A DNA stretch of 64,000 nt from the NCBI RefSeq assembly GCF_026410545.1, contig NZ_JAPMIT010000001.1, positions 806,001 through 870,000 on the forward strand, given 5' to 3'. The stretch is from Microbacterium sp. STN6 (GTDB taxonomy: Bacteria > Actinomycetota > Actinomycetes > Actinomycetales > Microbacteriaceae). Shown here one piece after another: positions 41,063 to 51,613 of this stretch. Made by a program: the position numbers and the translations under genes. The stretch's first letter is position 1, and every line of letters starts with the position of its first letter. The notes below the pieces were generated by a model. It was not told the DNA's origin. It saw only the letters and a list, made by a program, of their open reading frames with translations, and did not search any database.

Positions 41063-42393
41063 TGGTTCTCCTCGAACACGTCGATGGTGGGTCGCCCCTT
41101 GAGGCGGTCGTGAATGGGGTCTTTGGCTGCGAGAGCGGCGACGAATGAGAGGGCGCACAGCACCGTGATGTACGCGCAGATGAGCCACGGCTGGTTGCCG
41201 GCGGCCAGAAGAAGCGCGGCCGCGATCACCGGCGTGAGGCCCCCGGAGAGAACGGTGCCGATCTGGCAGCCCATCGAGACGCCGGAGTAGCGCAGGTGAA
41301 CGGGGAATTGCTCGGCGAACCAAGCAGCCTGCGGGCCATATATTGCGTCGTGCAGGATATTCATGCCCAGAATCATCATGACGGGCAGCAGCACGAGGGA
41401 GCCGTGGTCGAGAAACCAGAAGAACGGCCAGATGAAGACGGCGATGCCGATGATCGCCGCGATCGCGATGGGGCGTCGCCCCCACTTGTCTGATGCCCAT
41501 CCCCACAGCGGGCCAGAGGCGAGGCCGATCGCTGAACCGATGGCGACGGCGGCGACGCCCGAGGTGCTGTCACCCCGCCTGCTTGCGAGGTAACCGATCA
41601 TGTAGATCGCGAGAATCGCGAAGAGTCCGGGCTGGGCGAGCCGCAGGCCAATGGTGACAAGCAGGCCGCGCCACTCATGCCGAACGACATCGAGTGCAGG
41701 CGCTCGGACGACGCGGTCTTCGATCTTGAGCTTCTTGAAGGCGGGAGCGTCTTCAACGCCAAGCCGAATGTAGAGACCGACGCCCACCAGCAGGGCACTC
41801 GCCAGGAAGGGTATCCGCCAGCCGTATGCCTGAAACTGCTCGTCGGTTGTGAGTGCCTGTACGAGTGCGAATGAGCCGGTTGCGAGCAGCATTCCCGCAG
41901 CAGAGCCAACTTGCGTGAAGCTGCCGAAGAAACCCCGAAGCCCGCGGGGAGCGTGCTCGACTGAGAGCAGGGCGGAGCCACCCCACTCGGCGCCGCATGC
42001 AAGGCCCTGAAGCAGCCGCAGAATGACGAGGCCGATAACAGCGGCCATGCCGATGCTGGCGTAGTTGGGCAGCAGGCCGATTCCGGTGGAAGCCAGGCCC
42101 ATGAGCACGAGCGACACGGCCAGGAGCGCCTTGCGGCCGATGCGATCGCCGAGGTGGCCCGCGATGATGCCGCCGAGGGGCCGAGCGATGAACCCCACAG
42201 CAAAGGTCCCGAACGACGCGAGAGTTCCGGCGGCGGGCGAGTCGGTGGGAAAGAACTGCGCGTTGAAGATGAGCGCGGCGGCCGTGCCATAGGCGTAGAA
42301 GTCGTACCACTCGACGGCGGTGCCGACGAACGCCGCAGCGAGAACGCGCTTCTTGCCGTGCAGAACCGGTGGCCTGGTCTCGAGAACGGTCAT
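41059..42393 (-). CDS. MFS transporter, metabolite:H+ symporter (MHS) family
   Basis: 444 residues, 12 predicted membrane segments. Family blocks: AAFVGTAVEWYDFYAYGTAAALIFNAQFFP, FIARPLGGIIAGHLGDRIGRKALLAVSLVLMGLAS and LACGAEWGGSALLSVEHAPRGLRGFFGS. This is the MHS signature of carboxylate/compatible-solute symporters. GAAGGGC upstream of ATG. Translationally coupled to the FMN monooxygenase, so it probably imports that enzyme's substrate or an organosulfur/organic acid. Confidence 0.9.
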   Translation of the reverse strand: MTVLETRPPVLHGKKRVLAAAFVGTAVEWYDFYAYGTAAALIFNAQFFPTDSPAAGTLASFGTFAVGFIARPLGGIIAGHLGDRIGRKALLAVSLVLMGLASTGIGLLPNYASIGMAAVIGLVILRLLQGLACGAEWGGSALLSVEHAPRGLRGFFGSFTQVGSAAGMLLATGSFALVQALTTDEQFQAYGWRIPFLASALLVGVGLYIRLGVEDAPAFKKLKIEDRVVRAPALDVVRHEWRGLLVTIGLRLAQPGLFAILAIYMIGYLASRRGDSTSGVAAVAIGSAIGLASGPLWGWASDKWGRRPIAIAAIIGIAVFIWPFFWFLDHGSLVLLPVMMILGMNILHDAIYGPQAAWFAEQFPVHLRYSGVSMGCQIGTVLSGGLTPVIAAALLLAAGNQPWLICAYITVLCALSFVAALAAKDPIHDRLKGRPTIDVFEENQ

Positions 42394-42467
42394 GGTGCCC
42401 TTCGACTGCTGGGGAGTGGACTGCCGCCGAGGCTATTCGCGAGGCACGCACCTGAGGAACCGTGGGC

Positions 42468-42507
42468 CGTCACAAACCGACACAGAACCCGTCACATTTC
42501 GACACAG
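42468..42507. promoter_or_regulatory. Direct repeats upstream of MFS / OsmC genes
   Basis: cgtcacaaaccgacacag at 42468-42485 and cgtcacatttcgacacag at 42490-42507, period 22 bp (two helical turns). They lie in the divergent region 42394-42567; a control site is possible. Confidence 0.45.
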
Positions 42508-42567
42508 TGAGCGGCCGCGAGCGCCCATGATTACCGGCGCTGAGAAACCTGCGATTAGGTGGACGCC

Positions 42568-43059
42568 ATGAGCGACATCGTGCAGCAGCAACGAACGACC
42601 CTGCGCCCGGAACGAGAGCCCTGGATCAAGTCGGTCCGCGCGGGCGGCTCGTGGCAGAGATCGATGACCACTGACCTCACGGTGCGCTCCTTCGCGTTGC
42701 GCACGGATGAGCCCGAAAGCGCCGGCGGCACCAACAGCGCGCCAACTCCGATGGAAATGATTGCGGCCGCGGTCAACGGCTGCATCACCGTCGTCGTCGA
42801 GACTGTCGCCGCAGAGTTGGGCATCAGCATCCGCCGTATCGAAACCGCGTCAGCCGCCCACATGGACGTTCGCGGCTTTCGCGGCACAGCCGAGGTTTCG
42901 CCCCACTTTGTCGACTACACGCTGACGGTCAGTGTCGGGACGGATGCCGCACCGCACATCACCGAGGAGCTGCGCCGTCTCTCAGAGAAGCGGTGTCCGG
43001 CAGTGAACCTTGTGCGCGATGCCGGTGTCGCCTTCACCTTGATTTGGAACTTCGGCTGA
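42568..43059 (+). CDS. OsmC family protein
   Basis: 163 residues from ATG 42568, with AGGTGG 5 nt upstream; GTG 42559 also possible. Pattern TNSAPTPMEMIAAAVNGCITVVVETVAAELGISIRRIETASAAHMDVRGF, then CPAVNLVRDAG near the end. The two Cys (NGC and RCP) match the peroxidatic and resolving Cys of OsmC/Ohr proteins, which reduce organic hydroperoxides. Divergent from the MFS/monooxygenase pair, so it might protect against peroxides from that oxidation, or be unrelated. Confidence 0.8.
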   Translation: MSDIVQQQRTTLRPEREPWIKSVRAGGSWQRSMTTDLTVRSFALRTDEPESAGGTNSAPTPMEMIAAAVNGCITVVVETVAAELGISIRRIETASAAHMDVRGFRGTAEVSPHFVDYTLTVSVGTDAAPHITEELRRLSEKRCPAVNLVRDAGVAFTLIWNFG

Positions 43060-43120
43060 GCGGTCTCGGCTGAACGCCCTGGCGAATAGGGTCGGGTCAT
43101 CCCGCGGGTGCTTCCCGCGG

Positions 43121-43203
43121 GCGACCCGCGATTCGGCCCGACGCGAGGGGCCTGATCCCGTTCGCGATTCGGCGCGACCCGCGATTCGGCCCGACGCGAG
43201 GGG
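43121..43203. repeat. Perfect 30-bp direct repeat with upstream hairpin
   Basis: gcgacccgcgattcggcccg followed by acgcgagggg occurs at 43121-43150 and 43174-43203, identical. A self-complementary stem CCCGCGGG-tgctt-CCCGCGGG lies just upstream at about 43101-43121. No gene in 43060-43227. Confidence 0.85.
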
Positions 43204-43214
43204 TGGCGAGGTGG

Positions 43215-43220
43215 CAGCAT
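43215..43220 (+). promoter_or_regulatory. -10-like box CAGCAT for leaderless antiporter gene
   Basis: CAGCAT ends 7 nt before GTG 43228. Weak match, and the 30-bp repeat ends 12 bp upstream. Confidence 0.3.
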
Positions 43221-43227
43221 CGGTGCG

Positions 43228-44934
43228 GTGGAGACGTTCCTGATCATTGCCGTGCTCGGCCTCATGGTGATCGCGGCGTCGTCGGCGATCAGCGAGCGCA
43301 TTCGCGTGGCGGCCCCGTTGCTGCTCGTGGCGGTCGGCCTCATCGTCAGCCTGCTGCCGTTCGTGCCGGCCGTGCCCGTGGAACCCGAGTGGATTCTTGC
43401 GGGCGTGCTGCCGCCACTGCTCTACTCGGCCTCGGTGTCGATGCCGTCCATGGATTTCCGGCGCGAGTTCACGGCCATCGGCGGACTCTCGGTCGTGCTC
43501 GTCGTGGGCAGCTCCGTGCTGCTCGGCCTGCTCTTCGCCTGGCTCATCCCGGGCCTCGGCCTCCCCTGGGGCATCGCTCTCGGCGCCATCGTGAGCCCCA
43601 CCGATGCGGTGGCGACCTCCATCGTCAAACGCGTCGGCGTCTCCTCCCGCGTCGTCTCGATCCTCGAGGGTGAGAGCCTGCTGAACGACGCCACCGCGCT
43701 CGTGATCCTGCGTTCCGCGATCGCCGGGGCCGCGGCATCCGTCTCATTGTGGAGCGTCGCCGGCACGTTCCTGTACTCGGCGGCGGTTGCCGTCATCATC
43801 GGCTTCGTCATCGGCAAGGTCAACCTGTGGGTGCGTTCGCGGGTCACCGACTCCACCGTGAACACGGTTCTCTCGTTCACCGTGCCGTTCGTCGCATCGA
43901 TCCCCGCCGAGCTGCTCGGCGCCTCCGGCCTCGTTGCCGCGGTGGTCGCCGGCCTGGTCACCGGCCACGGCGCAGCCCGCGTGCTCTCGCCGCGGCATCG
44001 GCTCTCTGACGCTCAGAACTGGCACACCATCGAGCTCGTGCTCGAGGGCGCGGTGTTTCTCGTGATGGGCCTCGAACTTTCGGCCGTCATTCAGGACGTG
44101 CAGGCGGATGACGCAGGAATCCCGATCGCGCTCGGTCTCGCCGGCGCTGCCCTTCTCGCGACGATCCTCGTGCGGGCCGCGTACGTGGCGCCGCTGCTGC
44201 GCGGGCTCGGACGCAGGGCGAAGCGGGGCGCAGCCATGAAGGGGCGCATCGACTCGCTACAGGGCCGCCTTGCGACGGACAGCGGAGGGAGGCAAGGCTC
44301 GCCCAGCCGTGTACAGCGCCTCACCACCCGCCTCACGAGACTCTCGGCCGACATCGACTATTTTCTCGACGAGCGCCTCGGCTGGCGCGAGGGCGTCGTG
44401 GTCGTCTGGGCCGGCATGCGTGGAGCCGTCACTCTCGCGGCGGCCCAGACGCTTCCCGAGAACACGCCCAATCGCTCGCTGCTCGTGCTCATCGCATTCC
44501 TGGTGGCGACAGGTTCGCTGCTACTGCAGGGCGGCACGCTCACCTGGCTCGTTGCGCTCGTCAAGCCGCGCACGCCCGACCTGATCGACGAGACCGAGAA
44601 GCGCGGCCGGCTCCTGTTCGTGCTCGAGCAGGCCGCCCTTGCGGTCGACGAGGCTGCCGAAACCGGCACGCCTGCCGCACACGGCTTGCGAGCCGCAATC
44701 GGCTCACCTGCCACCGGCTCGCCCGCCGCGACCGACTCGCCAATCGACGAGGCGCGCGGCGAGCACGGCGGCAAGCGCCGCACCCTCGCCGTGATCCAGG
44801 CCCAGCGCCGGGCGCTGCTCGACGCGCGCGACGACGGGGAGTTCAGCGCCGACATGCTGAACGCCGCGCTCGCCGTGCTCGACGCCGACCAGATCAGCAT
44901 CGAGCTGAAGGGCGCCCCCGTCGACGAGCTCTGA
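43228..44934 (+). CDS. Na+/H+ antiporter (CPA1 family)
   Basis: 568 residues from GTG. 12 or so membrane segments. CPA1 core: VEPEWILAGVLPPLLYSASVSMPSMDFRREF, ALGAIVSPTDAVATSIVKRVG (the PTD motif), ILEGESLLNDATALVILR (the ND motif) and GMRGAVTLAAAQTLP. A cytosolic loop of about 50 residues interrupts near 340-385, and a C-terminal tail of about 110 residues is soluble with Thr/Ser/Pro repeats (SPATGSPAATDSP). It exchanges Na+ for H+ at the plasma membrane for pH or salt homeostasis. Monocistronic. Confidence 0.9.
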   Translation: METFLIIAVLGLMVIAASSAISERIRVAAPLLLVAVGLIVSLLPFVPAVPVEPEWILAGVLPPLLYSASVSMPSMDFRREFTAIGGLSVVLVVGSSVLLGLLFAWLIPGLGLPWGIALGAIVSPTDAVATSIVKRVGVSSRVVSILEGESLLNDATALVILRSAIAGAAASVSLWSVAGTFLYSAAVAVIIGFVIGKVNLWVRSRVTDSTVNTVLSFTVPFVASIPAELLGASGLVAAVVAGLVTGHGAARVLSPRHRLSDAQNWHTIELVLEGAVFLVMGLELSAVIQDVQADDAGIPIALGLAGAALLATILVRAAYVAPLLRGLGRRAKRGAAMKGRIDSLQGRLATDSGGRQGSPSRVQRLTTRLTRLSADIDYFLDERLGWREGVVVVWAGMRGAVTLAAAQTLPENTPNRSLLVLIAFLVATGSLLLQGGTLTWLVALVKPRTPDLIDETEKRGRLLFVLEQAALAVDEAAETGTPAAHGLRAAIGSPATGSPAATDSPIDEARGEHGGKRRTLAVIQAQRRALLDARDDGEFSADMLNAALAVLDADQISIELKGAPVDEL

Positions 44935-44937
44935 CGC

Positions 44938-44975
44938 GTGGTCTCAATACGCGCTCCGCGCTACTCGACCGCCGG
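44938..44975. repeat. Intergenic hairpin element, GTGGTCTCAATACGCGC type
   Basis: gtggtctcaatacgcgctcc then gcgctactcgaccgccgg. A small stem forms around cgcg-ctc-cgcg. I recall similar gtctcgatacgcgctccgcg sequences scattered between genes in high-GC actinobacteria. It follows the antiporter stop. Confidence 0.6.
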
Positions 44976-45024
44976 CACTCGCCGTCATGTCCGATTTCCG
45001 CCAGTCAACCGGCTCGGCATGGCG

Positions 45025-45030
45025 CAGACT
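45025..45030 (+). promoter_or_regulatory. -10-like box CAGACT for leaderless ada-alkA gene
   Basis: CAGACT ends 6 nt before GTG 45037. No Shine-Dalgarno sequence. Confidence 0.4.
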
Positions 45031-45036
45031 TGACCT

Positions 45037-46515
45037 GTGCCCGACCTCTCGATCCTCGACCCAGACGCCTGCTACCGCGCCACCGCGGGCCGCGATTCAC
45101 GGTGGGATGGCCGCATGTACCTCGGCGTCGTCACGACGGGCATCTACTGCCGCCCGTCCTGCCCGGCCCGCACCCCGCTGCAGAAGAACTGCCTGTTCTT
45201 CGCCACCGCCGCGGCCGCCGTCGCGAGCGGGTTCCGGGCGTGCAAGCGCTGCCGGCCGGATGCGCTGCCGGGCTCGCGCGACTGGGACACACGCGGCGAC
45301 CTGAGCGGGCGGGCGGTGCGCATGATCCGCGACGGCGTCATCGACGAGGTGGGGGTCGCCGGCCTCGCGTCCCGCCTCGCGGTCAGCGAGCGCCACCTGC
45401 TGCGCGTGCTCGTCGAGGAGGTCGGTGCCACGCCGCTGCAGCTCAACACGACCCGGCGCGCCCACGCCGCCCGCACGCTCATCGAGCAGACCGCCATGAG
45501 CCTCGCCGACGTGGCGTTCGCCTCCGGCTTCGGCAGCGTCAGGCAGTTCAACGACGTCATGCGCAGCGAGTTCGGGGTGGCGCCGTCGACGTATCGCCGG
45601 CCGCGCGGCAGTGAGCCGGTCGAGGGGGCGGCAGCATCCGATCGCCTGCCCGAGATCGTGCTGCGTCTGCGTTACCGGCCGCCGTTCGAGACCGCGGCGC
45701 TGCGACGCTTCCTCGCGGCGCACGCCGTCGCGGGCCTCGAGACGAGCGACGAGCAGGCGGGGGAGCACTCCCGCGTGATCGCCGCAGCCCACGGGCCTGC
45801 CCTCGTCACGATCGCGTGGGACCGCTCGGGCGGCAATCACCTCGTGGTGCGCATGCGCCTCGCGAGCCTCGCCGACCTCATGCCCGTGGTGAGCACGGTG
45901 CGCCGCTGGCTCGACCTCGACGCCGACCCCGCGCTCACGGGCGACGCACTCGCGGCAGACCCGCTGCTCGCACCGCTCATCGCCAAGCGGCCGGGCCTGC
46001 GTCTGCCCGGCGCGATCGACGGCTCCGAGACCGCGCTCTTCACGGTGCTCGGCCAGCAGGTCTCCCTCGCGGCGGCGCGCACGTTCCAGGCGCGCCTCGT
46101 CGCACGGTTCGGCACACCACTGCCGGGAGGCTTCATGACCAGCCCGGATGCCGCCGCCATCGCCGCCGCCGAGACCGAGCCGCTGCGGGCCGCTCTCGGC
46201 CTCACCACGAGCCGGGTGCGCGCCCTGCAGGCGCTGGCCCGCGCGCTCGCCGACGGCCTGCGCCTGGTTCCCGGCCAGGACCGCAAGCAGGTTCGCGCCG
46301 CACTGCTCGAGCTGCCCGGAATCGGCCCTTGGACGGCCGACTACGTCACCCTGCGTTGCCTGGGTGACCCTGACGCGTTTCCCGCCGACGACCTCGTGCT
46401 CAAGCGCGCCCTCGGCGTCTCGAGCGCACGCGCCGCCCTCGACCGATCCGCCACCTGGAGCCCCTGGCGCGGCTACGCCCTCATGCACCTCTGGACCGAA
46501 AGCGTGTACTCATGA
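45037..46515 (+). CDS. Ada (methylphosphotriester acceptor/AraC) fused to AlkA 3-methyladenine glycosylase II
   Basis: 492 residues. Residues 1-80 are the Ada N-terminal domain with a Cys4 zinc cluster at Cys38, Cys42, Cys69 and Cys72; Cys38 is the methyl acceptor by analogy. An AraC HTH occupies about 85-195 (VAGLASRLAVSERHLLRVL, SLADVAFASGFGSVRQFNDVMRSEFGVAPSTYR). Residues about 205-490 are AlkA with the HhH motif LLELPGIGPWTADYVTLR and the acidic FPADDLVLKR. It senses methylated backbone, activates the regulon and excises alkylated bases. Ogt follows with a 4-nt overlap. Confidence 0.93.
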   Translation: MPDLSILDPDACYRATAGRDSRWDGRMYLGVVTTGIYCRPSCPARTPLQKNCLFFATAAAAVASGFRACKRCRPDALPGSRDWDTRGDLSGRAVRMIRDGVIDEVGVAGLASRLAVSERHLLRVLVEEVGATPLQLNTTRRAHAARTLIEQTAMSLADVAFASGFGSVRQFNDVMRSEFGVAPSTYRRPRGSEPVEGAAASDRLPEIVLRLRYRPPFETAALRRFLAAHAVAGLETSDEQAGEHSRVIAAAHGPALVTIAWDRSGGNHLVVRMRLASLADLMPVVSTVRRWLDLDADPALTGDALAADPLLAPLIAKRPGLRLPGAIDGSETALFTVLGQQVSLAAARTFQARLVARFGTPLPGGFMTSPDAAAIAAAETEPLRAALGLTTSRVRALQALARALADGLRLVPGQDRKQVRAALLELPGIGPWTADYVTLRCLGDPDAFPADDLVLKRALGVSSARAALDRSATWSPWRGYALMHLWTESVYS

Positions 46516-47069
46516 CCACCACCCTCACCACCCTCACCACCCGCGCCACCCGCGCCACCGAAACGACCCTCGACCTGCTGCGCGCCGAGACGCCCGGCGG
46601 CGTCTTCACTGTGCTGCGCACGCCGGAAGACGGCGTGGTGCGGGCGGGCGGCTACGGCTCGCCCGACACGCTCGTCTCCCGGCTCGACCCCGGTCTTCGC
46701 GAACGTGGGGTACGCGAGCGAACGGGAGCCGACCCGTTGTTCGACCGCTTCGCCGCCTACGCCGACGGCGAGCTGGCCGCCCTCGACGACATCCCGGTCC
46801 ACCAGCCCGGTGGCGCGTTCCACCAGCAGGTGTGGGCGGCGCTGCGGCACGTCGAGCCCGGAGTCCCCGTGACGTACAGCGAGCTCGCCGCTCGGGCGGG
46901 GCGTCCCGCGGCCGTGCGGGCCGCGGCATCCGCCTGTGCACGCAATCTCGTTGCGCTCATCGTGCCGTGCCATCGCATTGTGCGTCGCGACGGAACCCTC
47001 GGCGGCTACCTCTTCGGGCTCGACACGAAGCAGCGCCTGCTCGACCACGAGGCTCCGGCCGCCGCCTGA
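46512..47069 (+). CDS. ogt: Methylated-DNA-[protein]-cysteine S-methyltransferase
   Basis: 185 residues. The ATG overlaps the ada-alkA stop by 4 nt. Active site IVPCHRIVRRDGTLGGYLFG with acceptor Cys153, and winged-helix part VWAALRHVEPGVPVTYSELAARAGRPAAVRAAASACARN including the Arg finger and Asn hinge. It removes O6-alkyl groups from guanine in one suicidal step. It completes an Ada-type response: phosphotriester sensing and N-alkyl excision in the partner, O6 repair here. The Thr-rich leader of 15 residues is unusual. Confidence 0.93.
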   Translation: MTTTLTTLTTRATRATETTLDLLRAETPGGVFTVLRTPEDGVVRAGGYGSPDTLVSRLDPGLRERGVRERTGADPLFDRFAAYADGELAALDDIPVHQPGGAFHQQVWAALRHVEPGVPVTYSELAARAGRPAAVRAAASACARNLVALIVPCHRIVRRDGTLGGYLFGLDTKQRLLDHEAPAAA

Positions 47070-47089
47070 GCCCTGCCGGCTCACTCGGC

Positions 47090-47138
47090 TCGGGCCTTAT
47101 CGCGGGCGCACGCTCGTGTCACCCGCGATAAGGCCCGA
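47090..47138. terminator. Perfect 17-bp inverted repeat after ogt
   Basis: Arms 47090-47106 (tcgggccttatcgcggg) and 47122-47138 are exact reverse complements, with a 15-nt loop. No T-tract follows. A strong stem 20 nt after the ogt stop suits termination or mRNA protection, though the perfect symmetry would also fit a mobile REP-like element. Confidence 0.6.
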
Positions 47139-47208
47139 CCCTGCGTGAACTTTCCGCCAGCACCGTGTGCCGCCGCCACCCTCCCTCGCGAACCGGCCGC
47201 CATCGGCA

Positions 47209-47214
47209 CAGGAT
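47209..47214 (+). promoter_or_regulatory. -10-like box CAGGAT for leaderless HhH/PHP gene
   Basis: CAGGAT ends 6 nt before ATG 47221. The overlapping AGGATGAGGG could instead be read as a ribosome site, so the call is weak. Confidence 0.3.
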
Positions 47215-47220
47215 GAGGGC

Positions 47221-48231
47221 ATGGATGCTGCCGCCGCCCTCGACGAGATCGCCTTCCGTCTCGAGCGTGAACTCGCGCCCTCGTTCAAGGTGAAGGCGTT
47301 CAGGGGAGCGGCCGCGAGCATCCGCGATTTCAGCGCTGACGAGCTGGCCGACCGCGTGCGCGACGGCCGGCTGAAACGCATGAAGGGCATTGGCGCCCGC
47401 ACCCTGGAGGTCATCAGCCAGGCGGTCGCGGGCGACGTGCCCGACTACCTCGCCGACCTGCGCGAACGTGAGCCGCAACCGCTGACCGGCGCCGCCGGCG
47501 AGCTGCTTTCCCAGCTGCGCGGCGACCTGCACGCCCACACCGACTGGTCAGACGGCGGCTCGCCCATCGAGGTCATGGCCGAGGCGGCGAGAACGCTCGG
47601 CCGCGAGTACCTCGCGATCACCGACCACTCGCCGCATCTCACGGTCGCGCACGGACTCAGCGCCGAGCGACTGACTGAGCAGCTCGGCGCCGTCACGGCC
47701 GTCGATGACGAGCTCGACGAGCCGCGCCTGCTCACCGGCATCGAGGTCGACATTCTCGAGGACGGCACGCTCGACCAGACGCCCGAGCTGCTCGACTGGC
47801 TCGACGTTGTCGTCGCCAGCGTGCACTCCCACCTCCGCGCCGACAAGCGCACCATGACCAGCCGGATGCTCGCGGCGATCCGCGATCCCCATACGAACGT
47901 GCTCGGCCACTGCACCGGCCGCCTCGTGACGGGAGGTCGCGGCACGCGCCCGCCCTCCCACTTCGACGCCGAGGCGGTGTTCGCGGCGTGCGCCGAGAAC
48001 GATGTGGCCGTCGAGATCAACTCGCGGCCCGAGCGTCAGGACCCTCCTGACGACCTGATCGCCGTGGCGCTCGACGCCGGCTGCCTCTTCAGCATCGACA
48101 CCGACGCCCACGCGCCGGGACAGCTCGACTTCCTGCGCCTCGGCGCCGAGCGGGCGGCCTCGTGCGGGGTGCCGGCCGAGCGCATCATCACGACCTGGCC
48201 CGCGGAGCGCCTGACGCAGTGGCTCCGGTAG
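47221..48231 (+). CDS. HhH plus PHP domain protein (polymerase-X C-terminal type phosphoesterase)
   Basis: 336 residues. Residues 1-95 are the helix-hairpin-helix region seen in family X polymerases: DEIAFRLERELAPSFKVKAFRGAAASIRDF and LKRMKGIGARTLEVISQAV. From about 100 the PHP domain has metal ligands DLHAHTDWSDGGSP, YLAITDHSPHL, LTGIEVDIL, VASVHSHL, LGHCTGRL and SIDTDAHAP. The polymerase palm is absent. It may trim or hydrolyse damaged DNA ends or be a histidinol-phosphatase-like enzyme. Its place after ada-alkA-ogt supports a repair role. Confidence 0.85.
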   Translation: MDAAAALDEIAFRLERELAPSFKVKAFRGAAASIRDFSADELADRVRDGRLKRMKGIGARTLEVISQAVAGDVPDYLADLREREPQPLTGAAGELLSQLRGDLHAHTDWSDGGSPIEVMAEAARTLGREYLAITDHSPHLTVAHGLSAERLTEQLGAVTAVDDELDEPRLLTGIEVDILEDGTLDQTPELLDWLDVVVASVHSHLRADKRTMTSRMLAAIRDPHTNVLGHCTGRLVTGGRGTRPPSHFDAEAVFAACAENDVAVEINSRPERQDPPDDLIAVALDAGCLFSIDTDAHAPGQLDFLRLGAERAASCGVPAERIITTWPAERLTQWLR

Positions 48232-50511
<2,280 letters not shown>

Positions 50512-50573
50512 GCCGGCTCGGCAGGCGGAGCGCGCCAGGCGCCGCCTCGGTACGGAGCGATGTCGGCATAGAC

Positions 50574-51146
50574 GTGAAATTTACGAGGGCAGAGCTCGAG
50601 GCCTTTCGTGACGCGAGCGTCCCCGACCTGGTCGGGGACGGCATCCGTTTGCTGTTCGTCGGCATCAACCCGGGGCTCTGGACGGCGGCGACCCAGACGC
50701 CGTTCGCGCATCCCGGCAACCGCTTCTACCCGGCGCTGGCGGCGGCCGGCATCATCGAGCGGGTGCCGCCGTTCGCCGACGGCTTCAGCGACGCCGACCG
50801 CGCCTCGCTGATCGCGGCGGGAATCGGCATCTCGAACCTGGTGAAGCGCGCGACCGTTCGCGCCGACGAACTGTCGCGCGACGAGTTGCGGGCGGGGGCG
50901 GTACGTCTCGAAGCGGATGTCGCCGCGTGGCGCCCGCGCGTCGTGGCCATCGTCGGCCTCACCGCCTACCGGCAGGGCTTCGGCCGCGCCAAGGCGCGTG
51001 CCGGCCGGCAGCCCGAAACGCTCGCGGGCGCCCAGCTGTGGGTGGTGCCGAATCCGAGCGGCCTGAACGCGCACGACACTGTCGCCACGCTCGCGGAGGC
51101 GTACGCCGGCCCCGCACGTGCCGCGGGTGTGCTCAAGGACAGTTGA
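50574..51146 (+). CDS. mug: Mug/TDG-type mismatch-specific uracil-DNA glycosylase
   Basis: 190 residues from GTG 50574. Motif 1 LLFVGINPGLWTAATQTPFAHPGNRFYPAL has the Asn-Pro-Gly catalytic loop of the MUG/TDG family. Motif 2 VVPNPSGLNAHD gives the wedge that invades the helix. Family enzymes remove U or T from G mismatches and some ethenocytosine adducts. It follows icd by 62 nt and ends at a strong hairpin. With tag, ada-alkA and ogt it makes this window rich in base-damage repair. Confidence 0.9.
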   Translation: MKFTRAELEAFRDASVPDLVGDGIRLLFVGINPGLWTAATQTPFAHPGNRFYPALAAAGIIERVPPFADGFSDADRASLIAAGIGISNLVKRATVRADELSRDELRAGAVRLEADVAAWRPRVVAIVGLTAYRQGFGRAKARAGRQPETLAGAQLWVVPNPSGLNAHDTVATLAEAYAGPARAAGVLKDS

Positions 51147-51148
51147 GA

Positions 51149-51175
51149 ACGGGCGGCCCGTTGTGGGCCGCCCGT
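51149..51175 (+). terminator. Rho-independent-like hairpin after mug
   Basis: ACGGGCGGCCC-gttgt-GGGCCGCCCGT, 11-bp perfect stem with a 5-nt loop, 2 nt after the mug stop. It also faces the end of the convergent csbD gene. No T-run, as is common in actinobacteria. Confidence 0.75.
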
Positions 51176-51213
51176 CATCCGCTCAGTGGTTCGTGCCCAT
51201 GGCACGAGGGGCG

Positions 51214-51390
51214 TCACGCGTCGTCGAACGCGTCCTTGATCTTCTCGCCGGCCTGCTTGACGTCGGCTTTGCCCTGGTCAACCTTGCCTTCGGTCTCCAT
51301 ACTCCTGTCGTCGGTCGCGTCGCCGACCGCCTCCTTGCCCTTGCCCTTGAGCTTCTCGGCTTCGTTCTCGATCTTGTCGTCGAGGCCCAT
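51214..51390 (-). CDS. CsbD family stress protein
   Basis: 58 residues from ATG 51390, with AGGAG 5 nt upstream. Highly charged helical sequence MGLDDKIENEAEKLKGKGKEAVGDATDD, then KVDQGKADVKQAGEKIKDAF. This is the CsbD repeat found in general-stress proteins (sigma-B regulon in Bacillus). Function unknown; small acidic/basic helical protein. Probably stress-induced, but no recognisable alternative promoter is visible. Confidence 0.88.
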   Translation of the reverse strand: MGLDDKIENEAEKLKGKGKEAVGDATDDRSMETEGKVDQGKADVKQAGEKIKDAFDDA

Positions 51391-51552
51391 GACGTCTCCT
51401 CTCGTCGGTTGGCGTCTGGCGGCATGTGCCGCCGCCGTTGCACCCCGGTCTACCACCCGACTCGCGGGCTCGCTTGCGCTGCGGCGCAGAGATGAGAGAC
51501 AGCGCGTAGAGTAGTTAGCCGATGTGAACTATCGCGTGTCCGAGCGCGAATC

Positions 51553-51603
51553 GTGATCGCCCGCACGATGTGATCGCCCGCACGATGTGATCGCCCGCAC
51601 GAT
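51553..51603. repeat. Perfect tandem repeat, 3 x 17 bp, directly before the exporter
   Basis: gtgatcgcccgcacgat repeated three times without change. The last copy ends 10 nt before ATG 51614 and next to the ribosome site. The 17-bp unit is short for a standard array and there are no spacers. Copy-number change would alter the 5' leader of the transporter mRNA. Confidence 0.9.
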
Positions 51604-51613
51604 GAGGAGAGCA

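Noticed and set aside
42568-43059. Ohr organic hydroperoxide resistance protein
   Set aside because: Length and sequence around the two Cys fit the general OsmC/YhfA group rather than typical Ohr, and no OhrR gene is adjacent.
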